A stretch of DNA of 41,082 nucleotides from Clostridiales bacterium (GTDB taxonomy: Bacteria > Bacillota > Clostridia > Lachnospirales > WQUN01), in assembly GCA_031269465.1 (NCBI GenBank), contig JAISZB010000238.1, forward strand, positions 1 to 41,082, read 5' to 3'. A program made the position numbers and the translations under genes. The notes beneath the pieces are model-generated. The model did not search any database. It worked only from the letters and a program-made list of their open reading frames with translations, and was not told the DNA's origin. Below, in pieces: positions 34,405 through 41,082 of the stretch (position 1 is its first letter; every line of letters begins with the position of its first letter).

Positions 34405-37400
34405 TCAATTCCCCATTCCATTGAATATTCCCAATATAGAGGTTAAAAAATAGTCAGCCTGCGATTTATCTAAAACTCTGCCGACAAGTGAATAGATGTA
34501 GAATTCCTGCTCTTCTTGAAAAAAAGACAAGGCGCATGATATGGCGGCAAAAGAGTCGCCTCTCAAAAAAGCGGTTGAATCTCTTAAAGCTTCCATCTCG
34601 AAGGAGGTATACAGTGATACTTCCACGGCTTTGTCCAAAGCGAATTCATATTCAAAATGCCCTTTGGATTCAAAATATCCCAGCGTACGAAGAAGCATTG
34701 CAGTAAATTCCTTAAATGAAACATTTCTATCCGAAGCAAGCAATGTTCTCTCACTGTCTACTCCGACCACTATGCCTTTGCTATAAGCATACGCCGCATA
34801 CCTGCCAGCCCATTCAGGAACATCTTGAAACGGGTTTTTTCCAGTATATTTTACCGCGTCGCCTTCAAAACCAGCAAGACGCAAAACTAGAATAACCGCT
34901 TCTATGCGTTTTAAAGGCCGATCCAACTCAAAATGCGGTATGCCTCCTCCGCCTGTACCGGAAACCATCCCTATTTTATGCAGTTCTTCAGCAATTAGTG
35001 GCGAGGCTTTTCTGATATCGTCAATATCCAGCTTACGGTTCTTTCGGACAAAGTTAATAAAACCCTTTTCATTTCCTTTATGAAGCTGTTCATACTCAAA
35101 GGTGGAAAAAGCATTCTGATACGGTCTGTTAGAACTTCCTGCTGTATTCAAGCCAAAGTCCGTTTCCGAAGAAGAGTTGCTTGCGACTGCATCCGAGCCG
35201 GAGCTTATTCCCGCTTCTGAACTGCTGGCGCTAGAGTCCACTTCGCCTTCGCTTTCCACTGCAGTGCTACTCGCGCTTCCAGTGCCCGCATCCGAGTCGA
35301 AACTCATCCCCGCTTCTGAACCGCTTGAACTGCCGGTACTTGAGTCCAATTCGCTTTCCGCTTCAGTGCTGCTCGCGCTTCCTGTACCTGCTTCCGAGCC
35401 GGAGCTTATTCCCGCTTCGGAACTGCTTGAACTGCCGGTACTTGAGTCCGATTCGCTTTCCGCTTCAGTGCTGCTCGCGCTTCCAGTGCCCGAATCCGAG
35501 CCGGAGCTTATTCCCGCTTCTGAACTGCTTGAACTGCCGGTACTTGAGTCGAATTCACTTTCCGCTTCAGTGCTGCTCACGCTTCCAGTGCCCGCGTCAG
35601 AGCCGGAGCTTATTCCCGCTTCGGAACTGCTTGAACTGCCGGTACTTGAGTCGAATTCACTTTCCGCTTCAGTGCTGCTCGCGCTTCCAGTGCCCGCGTC
35701 AGAGCCGGAACCTATCCCAGCTTCTGAACTGCTTGAACTGCCAGTGCCCGAATCCAATTCGCTATAGCTTTCCGTCTCAGAGTTGCTTGCGCTTATGGAG
35801 CTCGAGTCCAATTCTGTCTCGCTTTCCGCTTCAGTGCCGCCTGTACCGCTTGCGCTTGAATCCGCATCGCTTGATGAATCTGAAATGTCAGGCTCAGACT
35901 GGCTATCGCTGGAATATTCGCCTTCACTGTCTGAACCGGCTTCATCTTCACAGATATTCAGTATTGCCTTATCCGAGTAGTTATTCCCTGTAGTGATTCG
36001 GATATCTCCCCTCAAGAGAGCATCCACATAATAATCGAGAGCCCTGGCGGAAATAGCGTCGCTCGGTTTGTGAAGCTCGGAAACCTGCAGCTCTATTTCA
36101 AAATCGCCATTTTCATCGCATAGCCAATCTTCCCTCGCATCCGAATACATATCGCATAAATACGCGTTTTCTCCAAGAAACAAGACATTGGCTTCCTGCC
36201 CGATGACTTTTTTATACCACCAGTTTTCAATCCCTCCGTCCTTAAGCATCTGAGCCCCTTCGCTGTAAATGTTTCCTCTTAAAATAACGCTTTCCTGACC
36301 TTCTCCATACATAACGGGGACATCCCCTGACTCCCACGTCAAAACAGGCTTCGTATCCGAAACGGCGAATCCGCCGACAACATAACTTGAGTTCCCATAT
36401 GTCACGGCAAGGCTGTACACGCCTTCTGGAATTGGCTCGTATTTTTCATAGTCTATCCTTCCAAAGTCATCAAAGGGATAATGCATGCAAGTCAATCCCT
36501 GAAAGATCTCTTGATGCAAGTCCCCATTTAGATTGCCGCCAAGCTTCGTGTAGTATGCGTCAAAGACGCCTATGGGCGATTGAGCTTCGTCAAGCAGGAG
36601 CAGAAACATTTCATCTCCAGGCCATAAGCCTTTCCATGCGACGGCGAACGAAGAAGAGTTTGAATGCTCGCTACCAGCACCGCCAGTTTCGTGCCTGTTA
36701 TTTGTTATAATAGGCTTTATGATTCCAGAGTCAACTATTTCAAACTGCAAGCCTTCCTCAATCAGAAGCGCCGCGAAGGGAAGCGCGTATAAATCCTCGC
36801 CAACGCATATTTTAAGCCTTCCTTCGTAGCGGCCAAGCTGAGCCTGCGCAGGAAATGACATCCAAGCTTCAAATGTCTCTGAGCTGTTTCCTCCCAATGA
36901 TATCTCAGAGACGCTGGTTTGTAGGGAAACTCCGTTTTCAGCCGCGTTTTGGGCATAGCGTGAATCCGTCGTACATTCAGAATAAATAGTGGCGGATGCA
37001 GGCTCGCCCTGATTATGTATTGTAACCGAAAGCTTCCTTGAAAGGGCTCCCCCGCTTCCGGATGGGACTTCGCCAAAGCTCAGCGAGGCAAGGGTTTGAT
37101 TTGGAATGGGTGAATATATGTCCGTACCTGGAATGCCGTCTTCGACTGTAGCAAAGATGTTTTCATAATCGAAAAGCGCTCGCTTTGGATCGACAAACCC
37201 CGCTCCAGTTTCAAATACGCTTGCCTGAGTTCCGCCGGAGAGAACCGGATCCGGAATAATCAAATCTGGATCTGAGGCATTCATCAGCCGCGCTTTAATC
37301 TCTGATGGCGTTGCATAAGGGTATTTTTCTTTCATAAGAGCCGCAATCCCCGCCAAATGGGGAGCGGCCATTGATGTACCGCTTTTTCTCGCGTAAGCGC

Positions 37401-39336
37401 CTGAATAGTCGTAGGAATTATGATTTTCATTTGCAACAAATGCGGGAATTGCGGATAAAATCTGATACCCCGGGGCTATGATGTCAGGCTTTATCCCCAC
37501 AGTTTCCCTCACGGGGCCTATCGAACTGAAATCCGCAGGAATATTGGGCTGGGCTTCAACCGACAGCTCGCCCGGCATAATGAAAGCGGAGCCTTCTCTT
37601 GAGGCGTCAAGGAGCTTGCGTCCATCGGATTCTGACGCTGTGAATACGGGAATGCCGTCTTTTCTTTCACCTGCAATTGACATATTTTCAATGAAGGTCT
37701 CCTGGCTATTCACAACTAAAAGCGCTCCCGCTTCCAAGCGCTTCGCTTCGCCAAGCATTAGCTCGAATGCCATGCTCCCGCGTTTTAGAGCCAGAATTTT
37801 TCCGTGAAGCTGCCCGTCCGCCAACATTTGGGTTTCACTGTATTGAGTAGATGATATCTCTCCAAAGGCAAGATGCGCTTCATACCCCAAGTCCTCTACA
37901 AAATTCAGGTTTTCAGAATTTATAGCGTTGTCCGAGAAAGAGTTTCCCGTCAGGCTGAAGCCTTCCAGCCGGATGTCTATGGAAACGCCTGAATCGCTTG
38001 CATACAGAGCGCTTTCTGATGTTATGCGGGCATGATGGAAAAACATCTGAGACTTTCCGCCGGTTCTCGCCGCCGCCGCTGTTACCGCCAGATAAGCCGC
38101 ACCGGGATTTCCTACGCTTTCGTCTTGCCTTGAGGAGGCTCCGGATGGATAAGCGTTGTTGCCGGCCGATACGCATACAGTCAGCCCTGCGATGACAGCA
38201 TTGTTAATGGCTGTGATTTCCGGGGAATACGCGGTGTTGAAATCAGAGCCGAGAGAAAGGTTCAAAATGTCCATAACGGCATTGTCCCGGCCAGGTACCA
38301 GCGCGTCGTCTATAGCCGCAATTACTCCGCTTGAAAGGCCTTCTCCGTATCTGCCCAGCACCCTTTGCGCATAAATCTCAGCGTCTGGGGCGATTCCGGG
38401 AGCAAAGCCGCTTGAAGCGGCGCCTGCAATGATTCCGCATACATGGGTGCCGTGGCTTGTATAGAATGTGTTTCCTCCGGCGTCAATCTCCGGCCGCCCT
38501 GACTCTTTCCATTCTTCGTATGTCGCCTCGAATGGAAACTCATCGCCGTCTATGTAGTCGTATCCTCCTTTGAAGGCAATTTCTAAATCAGGGTGATTCC
38601 AGTCTATCCCCGTATCCAAAACACCTATTTTTACGCCTTTCCCGGTTATTCCCTCCTCATGGATTTCTGGGATCCCGAGGCTTATCAGGTTTTCGGAGAA
38701 GCCTCCTGAGACAGCTTTTCTTTCGTCAACCCGCAAAACTTGCGCCGGAGTGATTGAATATACTCCCGAAAGCGCAGCCAATTCATCAATGTCCTCTGCA
38801 TCAACCACAGCGGATGCTCCGCTAAATACCTGGGTGTATTCATATCCAAATTCAATGCGGCCGGAAACCCCGGCCGCTGCAGACTTGAATTCCCTCAACG
38901 CCTGCCTGGCGTCAGCTGCGGCGTTTTCTTCTGAAGCCGTTCCAAATGCTCTATTGTACTTGTTTTGGAGGATTATAGGAAGTGAGTCAAACTGAATGAT
39001 GACTTCCACAGCCCCTGTAGCGAGGTTGTCGAATCCTACCGCTCCCACCGGCTCATTCAGAGTTTCAAGCAGAGACTCAATATATCTGGCTTGGGATTCC
39101 TCAGCAGACGCCGTATCAGCAAACTCCAAAAGCCCTGCAGGCGCAGTGGAAGGCTTGTCTTGGCTTATGCTCCTTATATTCGCCGATGAAGGAGCGAAAA
39201 GTGAAAGCTCATTTCCGCCAGGATCAGACGATTCTGGATATTTAAGCCCAGTCTGGCCGGGAGCTATCCAAGCCGTACAAAGAGCATAAGCCACGCTCAT
39301 TAATGCGATCGCTGTCTTTTTAGCTGTTGTTTTCAA
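34405..39336 (-). CDS. Cell-surface subtilase (S8 peptidase) with PA insert, Ser-rich repeats and C-terminal SLH domains
   Basis: 1643 residues. The TTG start at 39336 is chosen because AAAGGTGAG lies 7 nt upstream; ATG 39387 would add 17 residues. A signal sequence (MKTTAKKTAIALMSVAYAL...) is followed by an inhibitor-like prodomain (VEVIIQFDSLPI). The S8 catalytic domain has Asp in GVLDTGIDWNHPDL (D241), His in SHGTHVCGIIAG (H295), the oxyanion Asn in VSAGNN, and Ser in SGTSMAAPHLAG (S655), with a protease-associated insert (HGKILALKRGSMAFELML) before the Ser. Beta-rich domains follow, then a Ser/Glu/Gly region with 34-residue repeats (about 1190-1380), then divergent SLH domains (NPFQDVPEWAGRYAAYAYSK). 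An active, wall-anchored secreted protease is likely. The C-terminus is paralogous to that of the neighbour at 40136. Stop TGA. Confidence 0.93.
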   Translation of the reverse strand: MKTTAKKTAIALMSVAYALCTAWIAPGQTGLKYPESSDPGGNELSLFAPSSANIRSISQDKPSTAPAGLLEFADTASAEESQARYIESLLETLNEPVGAVGFDNLATGAVEVIIQFDSLPIILQNKYNRAFGTASEENAAADARQALREFKSAAAGVSGRIEFGYEYTQVFSGASAVVDAEDIDELAALSGVYSITPAQVLRVDERKAVSGGFSENLISLGIPEIHEEGITGKGVKIGVLDTGIDWNHPDLEIAFKGGYDYIDGDEFPFEATYEEWKESGRPEIDAGGNTFYTSHGTHVCGIIAGAASSGFAPGIAPDAEIYAQRVLGRYGEGLSSGVIAAIDDALVPGRDNAVMDILNLSLGSDFNTAYSPEITAINNAVIAGLTVCVSAGNNAYPSGASSRQDESVGNPGAAYLAVTAAAARTGGKSQMFFHHARITSESALYASDSGVSIDIRLEGFSLTGNSFSDNAINSENLNFVEDLGYEAHLAFGEISSTQYSETQMLADGQLHGKILALKRGSMAFELMLGEAKRLEAGALLVVNSQETFIENMSIAGERKDGIPVFTASESDGRKLLDASREGSAFIMPGELSVEAQPNIPADFSSIGPVRETVGIKPDIIAPGYQILSAIPAFVANENHNSYDYSGAYARKSGTSMAAPHLAGIAALMKEKYPYATPSEIKARLMNASDPDLIIPDPVLSGGTQASVFETGAGFVDPKRALFDYENIFATVEDGIPGTDIYSPIPNQTLASLSFGEVPSGSGGALSRKLSVTIHNQGEPASATIYSECTTDSRYAQNAAENGVSLQTSVSEISLGGNSSETFEAWMSFPAQAQLGRYEGRLKICVGEDLYALPFAALLIEEGLQFEIVDSGIIKPIITNNRHETGGAGSEHSNSSSFAVAWKGLWPGDEMFLLLLDEAQSPIGVFDAYYTKLGGNLNGDLHQEIFQGLTCMHYPFDDFGRIDYEKYEPIPEGVYSLAVTYGNSSYVVGGFAVSDTKPVLTWESGDVPVMYGEGQESVILRGNIYSEGAQMLKDGGIENWWYKKVIGQEANVLFLGENAYLCDMYSDAREDWLCDENGDFEIELQVSELHKPSDAISARALDYYVDALLRGDIRITTGNNYSDKAILNICEDEAGSDSEGEYSSDSQSEPDISDSSSDADSSASGTGGTEAESETELDSSSISASNSETESYSELDSGTGSSSSSEAGIGSGSDAGTGSASSTEAESEFDSSTGSSSSSEAGISSGSDAGTGSVSSTEAESEFDSSTGSSSSSEAGISSGSDSGTGSASSTEAESESDSSTGSSSSSEAGISSGSEAGTGSASSTEAESELDSSTGSSSGSEAGMSFDSDAGTGSASSTAVESEGEVDSSASSSEAGISSGSDAVASNSSSETDFGLNTAGSSNRPYQNAFSTFEYEQLHKGNEKGFINFVRKNRKLDIDDIRKASPLIAEELHKIGMVSGTGGGGIPHFELDRPLKRIEAVILVLRLAGFEGDAVKYTGKNPFQDVPEWAGRYAAYAYSKGIVVGVDSERTLLASDRNVSFKEFTAMLLRTLGYFESKGHFEYEFALDKAVEVSLYTSFEMEALRDSTAFLRGDSFAAISCALSFFQEEQEFYIYSLVGRVLDKSQADYFLTSILGIFNGMGN
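35200..35770 (-). repeat. Tandem 102-bp repeat in the subtilase gene
   Basis: The motif GAGCTTATTCCCGCTTC recurs at 35402, 35504 and 35606 with a variant at 35708, exactly 102 bp apart; more diverged units lie at about 35201 and 35300. Each unit encodes 34 residues of the form SSSSSEAGISSGSDAGTGSA then SSTEAESEFDSSTG. Likely to vary in copy number by slippage or recombination. Confidence 0.85.
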
Positions 39337-39344
39337 TTGCGCAC

Positions 39345-39353
39345 TCACCTTTA
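39345..39353 (-). promoter_or_regulatory. Ribosome binding site of the subtilase gene
   Basis: AAAGGTGAG on the minus strand about 7 nt before the TTG start at 39336; it decides the start. Confidence 0.5.
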
Positions 39354-39387
39354 TTGAAGTTATTCTTACACGCAGACTTAAGGGCAT

Positions 39388-39530
39388 TGGAAAAGCTCTC
39401 TTGCTTTAGTATTGCGCTAAAGCTTCAATCTTTTGCCTGTTACGCATTAATAGCAACAAGTTCAAATAATTAGACCATAAAGCACTTTGCTGGTAATGTA
39501 TAATGACGCTTGATGGAGCCTGCAAGTTAT
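39388..39530. other. Upstream region of the subtilase gene
   Basis: AT-rich and presumably holds the promoter; no site can be named with confidence. Confidence 0.35.
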
Positions 39531-39664
39531 GCTTATTTGCACTGAAAAGTTCCAATTTTGGGATCGGATTATACAATTAACGCGAAATGCAGATATCGAC
39601 ATTTCACGCATCGAAAGAGGATAATCCGACCTCGAAATCGGTACATTTGGTTGCAAATCAGTAT
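39531..39664 (+). repeat. Type B palindromic element
   Basis: Left TATTTGCACTGAAAAGTTCC then AATTTTGGGATCGGATTATA; centre GAAATGCAGATATCGACATT then TCACGCATC; right GGATAATCCGACCTCGAAAT then CGGTACATTTGGTTGCAAAT then CAGTAT. The arms GATCGGATTATAC and GATAATCCGACC pair, with changes on both sides relative to type A. Confidence 0.7.
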
Positions 39665-39764
39665 GTACTGATTTGCATATGAAATTTCCTATTTATTGAT
39701 TGATTTTCCATGGAGACACTGTATAATCACTCTCCTGAATGGTACAAGAGCTGCAAATCGATAT
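39664..39764 (+). repeat. Second type B element abutting the first
   Basis: Left GTACTGATTTGCATATGAAA then TTTCC; right CTGTATAATCACTCTCCTGA then ATGGTACAAGAGCTGCAAAT then CGATATA. Short and diverged; it shares its left boundary with the preceding copy. Confidence 0.5.
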
Positions 39765-40000
39765 ATTTTCGGGGAGTCCTATGCATGGAGCCTCCCGTAT
39801 ACATGCCATTGCGAAGCCAATTTATCTATATCTCAAAGCTTGACTGTCTATAGTTATTACAAGCTGAAATATCAGAAAGGAGCTTGATGGCGTTGGCATA
39901 AATAAATGCTGTGCGAGCAATCAAGAGGCTTTTATTGCTTAGATTTTTGAGAATCCAGTCTCTAAGGAGCCAAAAAGAATGAAGTTCTCTTAAATAGTCA

Positions 40001-40055
40001 AATCCCAAAGCAGATGCTAAACCCTGTTGGGCTTGTCTGCATCCGCTTTGGGATC
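40001..40055 (-). terminator. Long hairpin terminator downstream of the second SLH protein gene
   Basis: AATCCCAAAGCAGATGC pairs with GCATCCGCTTTGGGATC around an inner stem. It lies about 80 nt beyond the stop at 40136 on the minus strand; the following T-run (ATTTGACTATTT) is weak. Confidence 0.55.
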
Positions 40056-40135
40056 TTATCTTCAGTCTAGTATAAATTTGGTTTTGAAGCCAGCTCCTTT
40101 ATAGAAAACTTTTACTTCTTAAAGGAGCTTGGCTA

Positions 40136-41082
40136 TTAATGCTTGTAGATTCCCGTCGCATTGCTTATGAACAGATTGGCCAGCTGATTGGTAAATTTGC
40201 CTTTGTCCACGAGAGAATATATGAACAGCTGATTGCTAGGTTGGCGCTGGTATGTAGTCAGAAGATCTGTCAAGCCAACTACTACGTCGCTTCTCAGGTA
40301 TGTTGAAGCGCTGCTCCATGCCTGCACTTCGCTACTTGTAAACAGAGAAACGTCTATAGATTTTTGCGGAGCCAAATCATATATAAAATCGCCTTTAGAC
40401 TCCTGATACCCCAGCACACGCAGAAGTATAGCAGTAAATTCTTTAGATGTGATAGCCCTGTTCGCGTCCAGTATCGTATGGCTGTCATTTACTCCGTATA
40501 CCAATCCTGCATTATAGGCATAGGCCGCTTCTTTCTGTGCCCACGCAGGCACATCCTGGAACGGGTTTCTCCCGGTGTATGCGGCAGCGTCCCCATCTAA
40601 TCCAAGGAGGCGAAGAATCAGCGAAACCGCTTCAATGCGAGTCAGCGGACGCTCCAATTCGTATACAGGATTATTATTAGCATCATTTCCGGTTCCGACA
40701 AAAAGGCCCAATCTATAGAGTTCATCCGCAAGTTTAAGAGCAACGCCTCTGATTCCGCTGACATCAACTTTTAGATTCTGCCTGAGAAGGGCATTTCCAA
40801 GTTTCACCGGCTCATCAGGATAGTAGTATCCTCCGCCTCCAGGAACATAAACGCTCGTGCTTGTCGAGCTGCTGGTGCTTGTTGAGCTGCTGGAACTGCT
40901 TGTGCTTGAGCTGGTCGAGCTGTCGCTCCCCGTCTCTGTCTCAGTGCCGCTCTCGCTGCTTGAGCTGTCGCTGGTCGAGCTGTCGCTTCCCGTCTCGTCC
41001 TCGGTGCCGCTCTCGCTGCTTGTGCTGTCGCTGGTCGAGCTGTCGCTTCCCGTCTCGTCCTCGGTGCCGCTCTCGCTGCTTG
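40136..41082 (-). CDS. SLH-domain surface protein, C-terminal part (5' end outside window)
   Basis: The frame is open from the right edge of the window to the stop at 40136 (about 315 codons); an internal ATG at 40807 is not the true start. The visible N-terminal part is a Ser/Thr/Glu-rich linker with 20-residue repeats (SSESGTEDETGSDSSTSDST), then a pure Ser/Thr stretch, then a Gly/Tyr hinge (VPGGGGYYYPDEPVKLGNAL). The rest is a divergent SLH module: VALKLADELYRLGLFVGTGN, YELERPLTRIEAVSLILRLL, GRNPFQDVPAWAQKEAAYAY and AITSKEFTAILLRVLGYQES. It is clearly paralogous to the C-terminus of the subtilase at 34405 (NPFQDVPEWAGRYAAYAYSK, SFKEFTAMLLRTLGYFESKG). The protein is wall-anchored; its catalytic or binding domain lies beyond the window. 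Confidence 0.88.
   Translation of the reverse strand, partial: SSESGTEDETGSDSSTSDSTSSESGTEDETGSDSSTSDSSSSESGTETETGSDSSTSSSTSSSSSSTSTSSSTSTSVYVPGGGGYYYPDEPVKLGNALLRQNLKVDVSGIRGVALKLADELYRLGLFVGTGNDANNNPVYELERPLTRIEAVSLILRLLGLDGDAAAYTGRNPFQDVPAWAQKEAAYAYNAGLVYGVNDSHTILDANRAITSKEFTAILLRVLGYQESKGDFIYDLAPQKSIDVSLFTSSEVQAWSSASTYLRSDVVVGLTDLLTTYQRQPSNQLFIYSLVDKGKFTNQLANLFISNATGIYKH
40914..41082 (-). repeat. Tandem 60-bp repeat in the second SLH protein gene
   Basis: GTCGAGCTGTCGCTTCCCGT-type units begin at 40914, 40974 and 41034 and run off the window. Each codes for 20 residues rich in Ser, Thr and Glu; the last two are nearly identical. Confidence 0.85.

Noticed and set aside
35200..35770. Regular 102-bp units considered as a CRISPR array
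   Set aside because: The units are contiguous, without unique spacers, and lie in frame in the subtilase gene.
35177..35993. Leucine/proline/serine-rich plus-strand ORFs of 196 and 222 codons
   Set aside because: They are the complement of the Ser-rich tandem repeat of the subtilase; their periodic sequence is a by-product of the 102-bp repeat.
7212..39764. Palindromic repeats considered as simple transcription terminators
   Set aside because: They are too long, lack T-runs at fixed places, occur inside a gene, and have conserved outer ends beyond the stem.

Overview
The window looks like an accessory, decaying stretch of a Gram-positive (Firmicutes, probably clostridial) chromosome. The evidence is S-layer-homology (SLH) surface proteins, strong GGAGG-type ribosome binding sites, debris of clostridial-type conjugative elements, a hipBA relic and an AAA-ATPase/PD-(D/E)XK protein. 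No rRNA, tRNA or CRISPR array was recognised. Family assignments were made by reading the sequence; no database was searched.

Layout. 1-6.6 kb is mobile-element debris: a tyrosine recombinase running off the left edge, a broken VirB4-type conjugation ATPase, a 2.2-kb GC-rich element with 18-bp inverted ends inserted in it, a frameshifted serine recombinase and a frameshifted esterase. 7.4-13 kb holds a small membrane protein and a 1595-residue SLH/von Willebrand A/class 3 lipase surface protein. 14-16.2 kb holds an unknown protein and an AraC regulator. 17.1-22.7 kb is a co-directional sugar cluster: GPH-type transporter, family 2 beta-mannosidase and serine hydrolase, probably under the AraC protein. 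23.3-25.7 kb holds a dead ISAzo13-type transposase and an EamA transporter. 26.5-31.3 kb holds an acidic unknown gene with in-frame stops, an unknown gene whose start lies in a repeat, the AAA-ATPase and a helicase relic. 32-34.3 kb is hipB plus a shattered hipA and an IS30 tail. 34.4-41 kb carries two SLH-anchored proteins: a 1643-residue subtilase with Ser-rich repeats, and the C-terminus of a second protein running off the right edge.

The most striking feature is a family of short palindromic, MITE-like elements of about 90-136 bp, with roughly 20 copies or fragments in 41 kb. There are two end types. Type A ends carry an outward-facing A6GG-N8/9-ATG, that is, a ribosome binding site plus start codon; one ORF (27661) starts inside such an end. 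The arms of different copies differ by paired compensating changes. The copy inside hipA shows TA target duplication, because removing it restores the hipA reading frame. Type B ends sit 19-20 nt upstream of the start codon of all three sugar-cluster genes. I consider this family the best candidate for something undescribed here.
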